From assembly GCA_932294295.1 (NCBI GenBank), contig OW028574.1, positions 29,582,145 through 29,646,144 of the forward strand: 64,000 nt of DNA. The letters are read 5' to 3'. This DNA comes from Alitta virens (lineage: Eukaryota; Annelida; Polychaeta; Phyllodocida; Nereididae). Below the pieces are notes generated by a model. The model made no database searches and was not told the origin of the DNA. It saw only the letters and a list, made by a program, of their open reading frames with translations. A program made the translations under genes and the position numbers. Positions 1-12,599 of this stretch are shown here, piece by piece (the first letter of the stretch is position 1; every line of letters begins with the position of its first letter).

Positions 1-205
1 TATTTCTAGATATGTCCAAAGCCTTTGATAGTATAAAACATGACACTCTACTAACTTAACTGCAAATATATGGTATCCGAGGAACCACCCTAAACTGGCT
101 TTAATTCAAAAAAACATTATCCCACAGATTTTCTATGAGTTTTGGTGCCCCCCAAGGGTCAGTTTTGGGACCGTTATTGTACATATTGCTTGCAAATGAC
201 TCCTA
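1..205 (+). pseudogene. Non-LTR retrotransposon reverse transcriptase fragment, dead
   Basis: Frame 3 reads FLDMSKAFDSIKHDTLLT, a stop, LQIYGIRGTTLNWL, a stop, and then a stretch containing GAPQGSVLGPLLYILLAND. The first motif is the conserved D-x-SKAFD block and the last the GxPQGSVLGPLL block of LINE-type (Jockey/CR1-like) reverse transcriptases. The two in-frame stops and the loss of everything after the second block show a decayed copy. Its 5' part lies outside the window. An (AT)n and T-rich stretch follows directly. Confidence 0.85.
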
Positions 206-238
206 ACTGTTCAAAATCCCGTTTTTATCATTATTATC

Positions 239-241
<3 letters not shown>

Positions 242-269
<28 letters not shown>
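242..269. repeat. (AT)n microsatellite
   Basis: About 14 AT dinucleotides in a row, followed by a run of T. Simple repeat with no gene in it. Confidence 0.95.
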
Positions 270-277
<8 letters not shown>

Positions 278-1530
278 TTATAATACAAAAATTAAGTCCA
301 TTGTTTATTTTTCATTTTTCTCATTTTTTTGTTGACTTGTTTCAAATATCCTGTATTTTTGATTCAGTAAAACAATTTTTTTTTTGTACTGGGGGGCATC
401 CACCCTTTGAGTTACTGTATATTGTTATAATCAGGTGTACCCCCATTACCAGTCAGTTTTGTGATATTCATGTTTATGTAACATAAAGTTGTGAAATTGT
501 ATTTGCAGAGATTGGAAAAAATAATTAAAATCTCTAAACTTATGTATTAGCCGGTATATATAAAGGAAAAGGTGCAGTATAGCGGGCCCAAATTTATTAC
601 CATATTCAGTGAGCTTCGGTGCTATGCTATTCAAATGCTTTTATTAAATGTATGACTTCATAAACAAGTGATGCGGGGTTACATTTTCAAAACATGGTTT
701 ATTATTTCATTTTCTCGGGGAGCTACTGCCCCCAAACGCCTGCTATGCAAAAATAGACCAGCCTATTGTAACTGATATACAGTGCAGGGGCGGATCCTGA
801 AAAAATGTGCACGTTGGTTGGATGCAGCCATGGACAGAATTAGTAATTATTGGTTATAATTGGTGCACAGATAGTGCTGTGTGTTCTGCCTTGAATGCTC
901 CAAAATGCTAGCACCATATTTTTAAAAAAATCGTAAATATATTTTTTTAATTTTTAAGTTGTTTCACGGGTGTGGTACACTAGCACAGTAATATGGTAAT
1001 AATATTACATTAACCCTATGTTAACTGGCATATTACGTTTTGGTGACATTTCATATTTTTGGGGTTTTTTTTTTTGTTACTGTTACCTGTCAGCTAAAAG
1101 CTTCATAGCTTATGTTGTTGGGTTTACTGTATCACCTCCAATGTTAAAATAAAATGTTAACTAACTTCATAGTATTTTTAGGGCACAGCAATTATGATTT
1201 CAATATTGCGAATATGCAATCAAATTTGTTTACGTTTATTTCAATGAATTAAAGTAAGCATAGTATTAGTAGTACCGTAAAGGATGGTGTTATCGACAGG
1301 GCAAAGGTATTATCCACACCCACCTTAGAATCTTAACAATTTGGTTAACAAACTAATTTAAGTGTCGATAATACCCACCCATAACATCAATAATGCAAGT
1401 CCATACAAAATTTATCAATTGTATTCATGAAATCATAGATGTCTGAAAGGTGCTGTGACTATATTACTTTGTTAGATTGTAACTTGGGGGAGACACAGTC
1501 GACTATATAACATCAGAGGTTCTTGTAGCC
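270..1530. other. Non-coding, AT-rich stretch
   Basis: No supported gene. Near 785-797 lies a GGGGCGGATCC string of a kind also seen at about 26605; it is probably a small transposon scrap, but too short to classify. Just after this stretch, an ATG at 1533 opens 45 codons (METSTVTDV...) with a possible donor after CCTGGAG near 1620. This could be an upstream exon of the gene at 1766 but is unproven. Confidence 0.5.
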
Positions 1531-1673
1531 CAATGGAGACCTCTACTGTGACCGATGTGAACTTGACACATGAGGTGCATCTGTCTGCCCTCTGGCACAC
1601 AATGAGCAAACTACCTGGAGGTTGGCAGCCAATGCTCCCAGAGGCCGCCTCTGGTGTTAGTGGCATCTGATTC

Positions 1674-1680
1674 TATAAAT
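1674..1680 (+). promoter_or_regulatory. TATA-like box upstream of the 1766 gene
   Basis: The sequence TATAAAT lies about 90 bases before the open frame that begins at 1766. If it is used, transcription would start near 1705 and the first exon would have no in-frame ATG, so it competes with the idea of an upstream coding exon. Seen only as a motif. Confidence 0.25.
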
Positions 1681-1765
1681 AGTATTTCAGGCATGCACTG
1701 AGACCCGGCCAGCCTGGAGAGCAGGGGGCGTGGCCTACATAGTATCCCAGAATCCCCTGCTATAG

Positions 1766-4700
1766 TTGACCACAGTGTTACAGTCTTTTGACCATATTCT
1801 GTACCTCTCAAGAGGTCAACATACGTCTCTTGACCCTTTACCAGCTGCAGTCAAATTCTTGTTAAAAGTCTATAGCTATAGTAAATTTGACGTGTATGAG
1901 GTGTTCCATGATCAGTTTGACACCGACACTTTCACTGGCGACGAAGCATGCGAAAATGACAGTGATCCAACAGAGTTTCCCCAGCTTGATACTGATGTCA
2001 GTGATGAGCCTCAGAACCTTTATTTCAATGATGTGAGCCAAATTGAAGCACCAGGTTAGTATGTCTTCCTATAAGTTCACTTAGAAGCAGGGGATTATAA
2101 CTTTTGTCAGAGATGTTGATTTATCTATTAATCTAAGCAGCTCCCCCCTCCAACATTGAATGGACTGATCTGTGTTAGTCCGATTTCCGGGAAATTGGCT
2201 TAGTTCATTTTGTTTTTAGGGGTGGAAGCTATCAATGATAGTCAGTGGGACGAAGCCTAGCCTATACCATGTTCATCTCAGGGATCTGTCAAATCAATAA
2301 GATAGTTAATGCTTATATACATACCATTCCAAAAAATTCATAAGATTGTACTTCTGACATTCAATGATTCATTGATCAGTAAGTGACTGGATCCAGGCTT
2401 GAGGTGTTTTGATAGCATGTGCTGCCACCTATATTCATTTTATTTAAAACTTCTGTTTCATTTGCAATAACACACTTTTTAACAAAAATCTATTAGCGCA
2501 AATTGCATTTAGTACGATGAATTAAAAAAAATTGTGATAGTAATTTTTCTTTGCTATGGTTTATATAATTCTTTGAAGATTGACCTGGGTGCAGTTTAAG
2601 ATCTATGTTATTCTATTTGGTCTGTTGCAAATATAGTGTTTTCTTTATTAGAAGCCAGGGTAGGGCCACTGTTAATTTAGTGACAGCCTATGACCTTGCC
2701 CTAAAAGTAGCACGACGAGATTGAATTTCTTTGGAATGCAGGTAATGTTAAATTTTCAAGGTCACTCCGATTCAGATCACATTTATTTGCTCTATGTTTC
2801 TTTTCTACATTGCAATTTTAACATTAAAACAGTGTAGAGCTGAGGGACTCCTCCAAGATGATCTCATCATCGCTGCTGAGGAGCCCCCTTCCCCCCTTTA
2901 CATTATAATTATGCAATTTGCTCAGATTTAATAAACTCAAATTCAATGACCAAAAGTCCCTTATTTGAGGAATTAAGAAAAAATAAAAAATAAAATAAAC
3001 TAAAGCAAGTATTAAATATGTAGCAGTCTGGTCTAGTGCATATTGATGTATAACTGTTTACAAATTTAATTTTAATAAAAGTTTTAATAGGAATTGAGAG
3101 AATGTGTGTAAATTTTGACTTTGATATTGTCAGGCATCCCATTGAAGGAATGAGGAAATTTAGATTTAATAGCCTGCCTGGCAAACTCATGACTCACAGC
3201 AGGTAGATGACGATTCCCTCTTGCTCTGGTAAAATACTCATGTTGATAGTCATCTGATAAATAAGTCAAAAAGTAATCAGGCAGTAAATAATTAAAAAAT
3301 TTTAAAACTCTTAACTACTCTTGTTTGAGCTAAATGAAACCGGTTTTAATTTGAGACCTCACTTTTAAGATGAGTACTAAAACCGAATCCAGCTATATTC
3401 ATCTGAGCAATGTCTCTATGACTTTATAATTTCTTTTTTTGCAGCTTTACTTAATGCTGGAAGTGATGAGGATTTCACAGTTGGGGGTGGTGGAGATCAG
3501 GCAAATCCAGTGTTGCCAGAGCCAAGTGCAGAAGATGATAGATTCTGGTCTGAGACAGTGAAGTTCCGTGCTGATGGCTGTGGATGTTCCTATCTCTATG
3601 GTAATAATGTAAACAACACATATTGTAAAGCTAGCATTGCATACTTGAAATTGCTAATTAAATCTTTTTCTTGAAAATAAAAAGTGAATTATTATTGTCT
3701 TGTAAATTAAATATATAAAAAGCAAGAAATCAAATAATACATTGTCTAAATCATGATTTCATGATTTCTTCATGAATTTTACTTAACTGGTTGCAGATAA
3801 GCCATGTTGTGAAGTATTGGGACATGACATTATTCAAGTAGCCAAGATCAACATAGCTGAGCTGTGTGATGAGGACTTGGACCTCCTGATACTAGGACAT
3901 CTCCACCAGCACAGATATGATACCACCTACACCCAGTGCACAACTTCCCACACTAAAGCTAAAGAGAGGAAAAGAGCTGAGGTAAGGGATATTTGCAGCA
4001 TGTTTTGTGCTGTTTATCCTTGAGTGAAACTGAAAGACACAGTGAAAACTTTGTGTTAAACTTTTATAATTATAATTCGGAAATTCTTCTTTACAGATGA
4101 AGTACTACTTTAAGGGACATCAGATCTGCAGAACAACATTCCTGTACATCCATGGTCTGGGGAGGAAAAGGTACAGCAATCTCATAAAACACTATGACCA
4201 ACATGGGCTTGAACCACGCAGACATGGTAATAGTGGAAAGCGTCCAAAACATGCATCATCACCAGCTGAAGAACAACATGCTATCAACTTCATCAGCAAT
4301 TATTCAACAGCCAACTCACAACCACTGCCGGGGAGAATGCCAAATCAGCGTGACTTTTCAGTTCAAATGCTTCCAAGTGACACCACAAAAGTATGCATAT
4401 GGAAGCTGTATGTCCAGAGTTGCATTGAAGACGGTGAAAACCCACTGGGGCTTTCAAAGTTTAAAGCCCTTTGGCAGATGTACTTGCCGCATGTCACAGT
4501 CATGAAAGTGCAGACTGATCTTTGTGAAACTTGTCAACAAAACAACAATCTAATAATCAGATCTGTCAACTGCACAGAGGAGGAGAAGAGTGCAAGACTT
4601 AGACAACAAGAGGAACACCTAAAGAAGGCAAAAGACTGCCGTTTAGAATACAAACAACAATGTGCTGCATCCACAGCAGAGGACAACAATGGCGCTATCC

Positions 4701-5575
4701 ACTTATCTTTTGACTATGCACAAAATTTGTTCATACCGCACAATGCTCAACAGGTGGGACCCTTGTACTTCAAAACACCTAGGAAAGTACTGTTATTTGG
4801 AATTTGTTGTGAGATGCTCCCAAAGCAAGTCAACTATTTGATCGACGAGAGCCAGAACACTGGGAAAGGTGCGAATGAGACAGTGAGCTACCTCCACCAT
4901 TATCTTCAAACGCATGCCATCGCCAATAAGAACATCAACTTTCACTGTGACAACTGTGTGGGCCAAAACAAAAACAACACTGTAGTCCATTATTTATTAT
5001 GGCGAGTAGCAACTGGACTGAGCAACAGGTGTCAACTATCTTTCATGATTGTGGGACACACCAGATTTTCTCCAGATTGGTGTTTTGGCCTCATCAAGAT
5101 GCGGTACAGAAAGTCTACAGTCTCAAGCATGGAACAGATTGGCAGTGTTATTACAAGATCCACAAATAAAGCAATTAATCAAGTTCAGTACATCTGCAGT
5201 CCTGAGAGCAATGAGTTACATGTACCCATCTACAATTGGTCTGCATTTCTAAGCAGGTACTTCAAACCTCTGCCTGGGATAACCAAATACCATCATTTGT
5301 GCGCCTCTGGATCTACAGGAACACTGCATGTGAAGCTGCTACCAGGATCAACTGAGGAATCGTTTTGCCTGTTCAAGGATGGAGTCCCAGTGCCAAGAAA
5401 GGAGGATTTGCCATCTGCTGTTACTCCTTCAGGCCTGTCCCCAGAGCGACAGTGGTATCTTTACAATAACAACAGACAGCACTGTCAAGATGAATACAAA
5501 GATCATGTTGCACCGAAACCGCTCGTTACCAAACCAGGCAAACCTTCTTCCAACAAGCGCCCACGCCGTTGTTGA
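1766..5575 (+). CDS. DUF7869-like, transposase-derived protein (four exons, 5' end incomplete)
   Basis: Four segments join in one frame: 1766-2054, 3445-3600, 3797-3981 and 4097-5575. All introns are GT-AG and the phases agree (1, 1, 0), giving about 702 codons. The first exon lacks an in-frame ATG and is preceded by a stop, so a start exon is missing or lost. Exon 4 carries a CETC pair (about residue 352), LSFDYAQ with a phase of hydrophobic residues (about 414) and HCDNCVGQNKNN (about 492). It ends in a basic SSNKRPRRC tail that could be a nuclear signal. From memory of the family, these blocks mark DUF7869 proteins, which are multicopy in corals, fish and other animals and probably mobile-element derived. 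Acidic residues in the two blocks may belong to an RNase H-like core; that is inference. The exons are free of stops, so the copy may be intact or domesticated. Confidence 0.75.
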
Positions 5576-5718
5576 CTTTCCATGACCTTTTTAGGTTGAT
5601 TATATTTGTTGATTATAGAGAGAAAATGTTCCTTCATCCATAGCATGTGAGTTTCATCTGTGAGATGGGTATACTTAGTCCAGAAAATGCTCCTCCATCA
5701 TAGCATGTGAGTGTCATC

Positions 5719-5724
5719 AATAAA
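5719..5724 (+). terminator. Poly(A) signal AATAAA
   Basis: AATAAA lies 144 bases after the stop codon of the DUF7869-like gene, on the same strand. The 3' flank between them holds a short imperfect duplication around CATAGCATGTGAGT (about 5639 and 5699). Confidence 0.5.
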
Positions 5725-5736
5725 ATATTACGACTT

Positions 5737-7340
5737 TAAGGTGGCTCCATACCCGTGAACTTTTGACATAGGAATCCATTTGAATTAGGTTAATTTTTTA
5801 TGTGTTTTGTCATATAAAGCAAAAATATGGGGAAAATGGGGTGTAACCGTTCTAATTTTCACCAGGTGGCTTTGAAAGAATACTGCAATTATATTGGCTG
5901 AAAAAGTTCCCGCCCTTGGCTGTGATTGGCTGAAGCGAAGTGCATCCTAGCAGCAGTATTTTCAGTGCATTTTAATCTTTATTTGACATCTTATCATTAA
6001 ACTGATTTCCACTTTTTCCCTGAGAACATTATATTCATGGAATCAGTTAGTTATGATCTAGTATGTCTGAAAAGCAAAACTAGTAATGAGAAAAGATGAA
6101 AGACTTATGTCCTGCTGAATTCAGGGCTGCTCAGTGAAAAGACTGTTATTGGAGGTTTTCTATTCTGGTGCCCAGAACCAATAGGGCCTAAAAAAGTCAA
6201 CTTTTCCCCACTCATTCCGTCTCATATGCTATAACTATAAAAGGTGATGTTATTGCATGCAGTGGACCTTCAGGAATATTTTGAGACTGTTTTTCATTAA
6301 AAACTCGTAAGAGAACAATAATTTCAGGGGATCTGAAGAAAAAGTAAGCCAATTAAAAAAGTCTAATTTCATTTTTCAGGAACTTTTTCACAAATCTTTA
6401 AAAAAAAAAGCTTTCAAGCCATATGAATTTCATATAACTATGTATCCGACTATAACTTATTATAATAATCCATATGAGACAATAAAAAAGGGGGGTCACC
6501 GCACTTGTTTTCTAGAAAAACTGACCTTTTTATGATGTCCCCCAATTCATCCGAATTACTACTCGGAGCATCATTTGCTAATACAATGTTCAGTTTTTCA
6601 CAAATGTAAAAGATATTGACCAGCAAAGCCACAGACTTAAAGTAGTGCCTTTAAGTTATCATTTGGTATATTTGGCATAATTTTAGCATTAGATCCGAAT
6701 TAGTGCCATCCATTTTTAGTTCTATGTTCTTACTGTCATATGCTCCTGTTCTCCATGCAGTGAAATCAAGAATATTTACTTCAGCTGGTAGCCCATGTTT
6801 GAGGCTCAATTGTGTTAAAAATATTGCACATAAAATTATGAAATTTCAGAAATTTTTTGAAAATATCATGAAAAACACAATGCAAGATTTTGGTAATTGT
6901 TGGTGAATGAACAAACAAGATAAAAAACCAAATACGGAGGGTGTTTTTACGTCGGAAACCGGCTTTTTAACACACCAATTGTAATGTTGATTTTTACAAA
7001 AAGTAATTATTGTGGCAGCTCACAATTTCTGTTGAATATAGAACAGTTACCTAATAATCACATAGCCAAATCTCATAAGTTTTGAACGATGGATGGCGAA
7101 GATATGCCATAAAACGTAATGCATAGTTTTGCAAGTGCTTGGTCGCTGCTCATTACGTCTCAGTGGTTATGTGTGCGAAAACATCAAATTTTCAAATACC
7201 CCATATGACCACTAAATATTGAGATATCTGGAAATTTTTTACATTTCCATGAACTACACATGTTATACAATTACCTTCCATCAAAAACTAATTTTTGAAA
7301 AATCCACCCATTAGCCCCCTTTTTACACGGTGCGTCACAA
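5737..7340. other. No gene seen
   Basis: A 1.6 kb AT-rich stretch between two convergent genes. Open frames here are short, with no recognisable domain and no coherent splice sites. I searched by eye for matching inverted ends around 5740 and 7320 and found none. It may be an old transposon copy, but nothing supports a class. Confidence 0.5.
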
Positions 7341-7350
7341 TTATATACAT

Positions 7351-7356
7351 TTTATT
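7351..7356 (-). terminator. Poly(A) signal AATAAA on the minus strand
   Basis: TTTATT on the + strand reads AATAAA on the minus strand, about 120 bases after the stop at 7478-7480. It supports a transcript ending here. Confidence 0.4.
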
Positions 7357-7477
7357 TTAATGTCAGGAATATTGGGGGCTTTGGAAAAAATTTGCATATG
7401 GGAAAAGAGTATTTGTGTTGTACAACATAAATACAAAGTCTTGCAAAATGGGTATTAATTTAACATCATCAGGTAAA

Positions 7478-8226
7478 TTACCTGTATCCCTGAACTAACT
7501 TACTAGATATCGATTGCAGGGCAACATTTAAGCTTGTCAGCGCAACAATAGGATCCTTCATCATCCTCTCCATGGCATCTGCAACCATTCCTTCTGACAG
7601 TCTAACCTGTACACATAGAAAACCTCCATAAATCAAACTGACACACATGATGCATATGTCATTAATTACTAATTCACACGACAGTCCTATATATGTAACG
7701 AAATGAAAATGTTTAGAAGCACCCACCTGTTCATGAACTGAAGCTGGAACAACTGGACCTGTTGTTGCCTCAACACATTCCCATGGAATAATAACCTCCT
7801 GCATAATTAACAGAATTACCATTTATAATAATGTCTTAATACTTTATTGTCTTGTTATATAAATTTATGTAAATTATAATAGACTCTACAGCCTTAATTA
7901 GTCCGTTGTCATTGACTAACGTTAGTTGTTAGACATGAGAATTACTTATAGACAGTATATGCATAAATTGTACAAACACTGATTTGAAAAAATAGCCCAG
8001 TGAATTTAAATGTCAATGTCATTGTCATGTCATGTATACTAGTAGTAGTACGACATGCATCTTATCTGCCGGCAGCTTCAATAACTCTCATTACAGACGT
8101 ACATGAACACTTCTAGCAACCCATATATATGTTAATAACACAACATTATTACATAGTACTTACAGATAAGGCCACTCCCAAGTCAAAAACGACTTCGTCA
8201 TTACCACCCACTGCAGCAGTGGCCAT
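7478..8226 (-). CDS. Small three-exon protein of unknown function
   Basis: Exons 8164-8226, 7727-7798 and 7478-7606 (minus strand) join in phase 0 across GT-AG introns and give an 87-residue product with an ATG start, MATAAVGGNDEVVFDLGVAL..., and a TAA stop. The third exon contains LSEGMVADAMERMMKDP and is likely helical. No domain is recognised, and there is no signal peptide or membrane segment. A second strong donor (GTAAGT inside the codons for ISSK) would give a different C-terminus. Agreement of three exons, ATG context and a poly(A) signal makes a real gene likely, though chance cannot be excluded. Upstream, TGACGTCA at 8563 sits in a segment that is duplicated in inverted orientation near 13.7 kb. 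Confidence 0.5.
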
Positions 8227-8650
8227 GTTGACATGTGAAAGTGACGTTTTTTGTCACCTCCGGTGAGGGCGCCACTGTGCGAATCAACATTTTGCTAGTC
8301 CAATAACACAGTCCAATTTCCTTCCTATCTTTTCTTGGTAGAAGAAATCATTCAGCCGTTCAGCACAATCTGACGACTTTATACCAACGATCAGCAACAT
8401 TCAGCATACCTCATTGAATCCGCAATTGTTTCATCTATCTTTTAAGCCATTAAAAGGTCAAATCAGCTCCGTGACATAGGTGTAAAATGCAGAGGAAACT
8501 TCGAAGCGGTGAGAGGAGAAGTTATGGCCGCCGTTGTTTTGATGCGCACGCATGATATTGAGTGACGTCATAAGGGCTCATGAGGTCCTGATGGGGGCAA
8601 GCAATGACGTAATTCCCGCCAGAATTGTGTGAACTAAGCCTTAGCCCCAA
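8227..8650 (-). promoter_or_regulatory. Probable promoter region, inverted paralogue of 13640-13990
   Basis: Read on the minus strand, this stretch shares ordered blocks with the + strand at 13640-13990: a CCCCCAT...CCTCA block before TGACGTCA, CTTAAAAGA, TTTCTACCAA followed by AAGG, CTGTGTT and a GGC(G/A)CC end. TGACGTCA (8563-8570) is the ATF/CREB core. The segment ends at the ATG of the small minus-strand gene, which suggests promoter plus 5' UTR. Confidence 0.45.
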
Positions 8651-8778
8651 ACATGACTCGCGATGGCACATTGGAGTCACACTCCGTCATATAGTAATAA
8701 TTTTTGAATGGTATTAGCATGTGCCAGCTTGATCAAGCAATCAAAATAACCATATGGCACGAAAAGTGCTATTTATTT

Positions 8779-8793
8779 GGGGGGGGGGGGGGG
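8779..8793. repeat. G15 homopolymer
   Basis: Fifteen G in a row. Similar G or C runs occur at 12425-12437, 12507-12516, 13163-13174 and 14541-14553, so they are a habit of this intergenic block. Confidence 0.9.
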
Positions 8794-9685
8794 TTCGCAA
8801 AAAACGAAAGCGTGTTTGGTCAGGTAGGAAATTTTTTAATTTTATTTCAAATGTGAGGATTCAACAGATTCGTTTAGACGACTTTATGATTCATAATATA
8901 AACATTTCAGACTAGCCATGCTTTATAATGCATATTATGCATGTATTATATTTAATTATCATTTCATAGAGCCAAAAATTATCATTGTAAAAACAGGAAA
9001 CTTAAATGTAATATATAGAAAGTTGGGTTTATTAGCAACATTTCTGTCCATTTTGTGCTAATGTTTATATGGTCTAAAATACAAGTAATAGAATTGAGAA
9101 ATTTTGGAGTGCCCCCTTCCCTCACCTGAGCCTAGGCCTTGCGATCAGCCAAGCATGGCCAGTTACAACTGGGCAACATATGGATCCATTTAAATGTTGT
9201 TTAAACACTGTAGTTCAAGTATTAAACTTCATGGAACATGTAGATAGTAATTATTAAACATCACCTTACCATTTGTCATAAAAATACATGCAAAATGATA
9301 CCAAACATGGTATACTTATTTATATTTTTTACGCAATGCTGCGCAGTGAAAAATTGGATGACTGCATTTATCATACAAAAATTTAAAGTAATACTCTGGA
9401 AAGACATGGACCAAGTGTAGCAAAAGATAATTAAAAAGAAAAGGTGGATCTTTATTTTGAATGGTACTGTAGTGTAAACAATTAAATTAAATCATAAAGG
9501 TGTAAGTATGTGAATTACAAATTTGCAATTATCAGCTGATTGGACTTAAGATGTGACACTTAATTTTAAAATTTGTAGCTTTCCAGAATCCGTCGAGATA
9601 TGATGATAAATATGCTGACAGATTATGATAGGTCACAATTAATGTTATTTATTATCAAATTTTTTAAATTTTTTTTTAGTCATAC
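8794..9685. other. No gene seen
   Basis: AT-rich non-coding sequence without a convincing exon or repeat. Confidence 0.5.
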
Positions 9686-9689
9686 ATTT

Positions 9690-9757
9690 TTGTAAATCCA
9701 AAACCTGCACCTCAGAGTCAGACTCTCAAACCACTGAGCCAAGCACAAATGAGCAGT
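9690..9757 (-). repeat. tRNA-derived SINE-like fragment
   Basis: On the minus strand, GGCTCAGTGGTTTGAGAG resembles a tRNA box A and GGTTTTGGATT a decayed box B. Between them CTGACTCTGAGG looks like an anticodon arm with a glutamine-like CTG. An A-rich stretch follows on the same strand, as in a SINE tail. The stems no longer pair well, so it is not a working tRNA gene. Confidence 0.45.
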
Positions 9758-10176
9758 GAAAATAAACCACAGAAATATTCCTGTAATGCAGTACACTGAA
9801 CTGCAATAACCACAATAAAACATAAACATGATGATGTCTATGAGGTATATATGAGCACAAAATAGCACCATAAATCAAATCTCAGAAATAAACATGTGGC
9901 ATAAAATTTAATTTTGAGAACAGGTCTTGAAAACTGATTTTGTAGCTGTTAATTTATTGACCAAATATTGCCAGAACTAGTCATGTAAATTAATGTATTT
10001 ATATACTTGAAAACTAGTGATGACAGCTGATCTGCAACCAGTACCAAAAAATCAGAAGCATAGTAGGATGTCAATCAAATATAAGCTCCGCCCCCAACGA
10101 TTACGTAACATTTAGCGGGCTCAGTCAAAACATCAACTAAATGTAGCAACTTCAACTGAATAGACAATCAAGTCTA

Positions 10177-10354
10177 ATTGTTTATCAAGCAGTCTAGTCA
10201 AGACAGCTGACCAATAAATGCAACTGAATAACTTCAGAAGAATGCCACATTATTTCTGCATATTTATTGTTTATCAAGCAGTCTAGTCATGACAGCTGAC
10301 CAATAAATGCAACTGAATAACTTCAGAAGAATGCCACATTATTTCTGCATATTT
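10177..10354. repeat. 89-bp tandem duplication
   Basis: ATTGTTTATCAAGCAGTCTA starts at 10177 and again at 10266. The two 89-base copies differ visibly by one base (TCAAGAC versus TCATGAC), so the duplication is recent. Non-coding. Confidence 0.9.
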
Positions 10355-11320
10355 ACCCATGATAATATATATCTGTCATCCACACCTCACATATTCAAAA
10401 TAAATTCATGCCAGAGATATAATTCACAATGTGGCTCACAAGCCATTTCTCCATGTTTTCACAATGCAATTCAATGCAATGCAATTCAATGTAATAAACT
10501 AATCCTCAGATATGTATTATAATAGACTTAAATCTCAAAGCTAAACCAAGTTTGTCACATCAGCATGATGACATTTTGCTAGCCACCCTTGTCAAAACTG
10601 GAAGATATCATTTACTCATATTTCCCTAATGCCAGGAAAATTCCTGTACTGAAATATGACCAACAGTGAACAATTTATTTTGTTAAAAAAAAAAGAAAAA
10701 TAGCCACATGAATAATCAGACCACAATGACAGTTAAAGACAGGGAAATTATAAATATAAAACAATACTTAAAGAAGGTGCTCAGGAATATGCTGTATTTT
10801 TAATTAACACTATTTAACAATGATTTAATTTCTTCCTTCTAGACACCTGGAATTCATCATTATTTTACTGTTTAGCTAATAACATGACACAAGCACACAA
10901 GTGACTCCTTATATTTAGTTTACACTTCAGTGAGAAACACTTTTTGCCTTGGCCTAGATCTTTGGCCTTGGCCTATATTCAGAAACTGCTCATTTTTTCC
11001 CTTGGCCTTCTCACCTGACTTTCTTTAACTAAAGACATTCATCTTTAACTCACCTGAAGATGTTGGAGGAATGCAAAACTTCAACTTGCAATTACTTGGC
11101 TTCTATACATGATAGAACAATGCGGTTTTTTCCTAAATAATTCATTTGCAACTGTCTTATCATCCATGTCCATTTAAAGCAACACAATGAAAAAAATACA
11201 CTGATACCTAATTTATTGAGAAAGAAATACTGATGACAACCCTGAGGTTTACGTCACTGAATCAATCTACAATTTGCAAGTGATATTTAAGGTACAAGAA
11301 TAAAACCACTGTCTGGCTGC
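10355..11320. other. No gene seen
   Basis: Non-coding AT-rich sequence. A short run of AATGCAATTC repeats lies at about 10462-10494. Confidence 0.5.
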
Positions 11321-11325
11321 CTAAA

Positions 11326-11536
11326 TGACTGACTAGTTGTCAGCTGGCATGTTCTGTTGTGCTGACTGACTGACAGACAGACTTGACTGAACTGACTGAC
11401 TGAACGGATGAGCTTAACTGACTGATTAAACTGACTGAACTGACTGAATATATGACTGAATTAACTTGACTGAACCTAACTTGGCTGTAATGACTGATTG
11501 GGCTGAACTGACTGACTTGGCTGAACTGACAGACTA
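11326..11536. repeat. TGAACTGACTGA-type tandem repeat
   Basis: Degenerate tandem of TGACTGA and TGAACTGAC units over about 210 bases with interruptions. Low-complexity satellite with no open frame. Confidence 0.85.
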
Positions 11537-12599
11537 CTGTAGATTCTGAAGTAGTTATATGTAAGAAAGAAAAAAAGAAGGAAATAAAAGAGAAAACAAA
11601 ACAAAGGGGTCACACAGATCATTGACATTATGGACATTGACTTAGCAAGAATTCACCCTGCATGGTTTTGATTTTACCTGCAGCTGATGCAAGGGCATCC
11701 TCCTACAAACCATTATCTTGATAATTCAAATTTGAGCAATTCTGACAAACTAAGAAAACCCGCAAGGCAAAATCCATTGGCTTTTTTTAACAACCAAACT
11801 TTTAGTAGTATACCATTAATTAATCAGCTGTTAATTGAATTGATTTCATTTTGTGGATATGTCAACAAAAAATTGAATTGGGTGGGATAGTTCACAGGGA
11901 CTGGCTGAATAGCGGCCAAGATAGGTTTAATTTGCGATTAGCAGTTTGTCATAAACTGCCTAATATTATAATACAATAAGAATTATAAATAGTATTTAAT
12001 AATAATATGGCCAATTTTTTTATATGCTAACACTATTTTTTTAAAGCTCAATGCAGTTGGATTCCATATTGATTGAAAAATCATTGAAGTGGTTCACATA
12101 TCAATATGTATAATTTCTTTATTAAGTTATACTGTATTATGCCGAGGTAGGTAAGGACCATGAAACTGACCATAAAAGAAAGTTCACACCCAGTTAACAA
12201 GAAAATATTTTAACAAAAAAAAAAAAGAATAGATATCTAAAATGTATGCAAGTTCCCACTTTTTGACTAAACTGTATTATTAATAAAACAAATTGCAATT
12301 AAGATTGGTCAAACTGACATCTTTGAAGCTAATCTATCTTGAAATCACTCACCCTCAATTGCTGTAAATTGCAGCTAAAATGCTCACCGCAGTGCTCTTA
12401 ATGTAATCATTATGGAGAAAAGTTGGGGGGGGGGGGGATAAAGAAAATAGGGGTTGGTCTGTCAAAAAACAAATAGTGGGGATGGGTCTGAAAATTTCCA
12501 GGTACACCCCCCCCCCTTTTTTAAATGGAACAACCCTTAGTAAACATAGACTGCTGCAGTAGCATACCCTTGGCAAATTTAAGAAAAACAAACCATGAA

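Noticed and set aside
142..486. 114-residue open frame on the + strand
   Set aside because: It starts inside the dead reverse-transcriptase fragment in another frame and runs through AT and T runs (YIYIYIYIFFF).
6450..6632. 60-residue minus-strand frame as a further exon of the small gene
   Set aside because: No matching acceptor or donor in phase, and a poly(A) signal lies between it and the gene.
9690..9757. Functional tRNA gene
   Set aside because: The box-like motifs are present but acceptor and T stems do not pair; a SINE relic is more likely.
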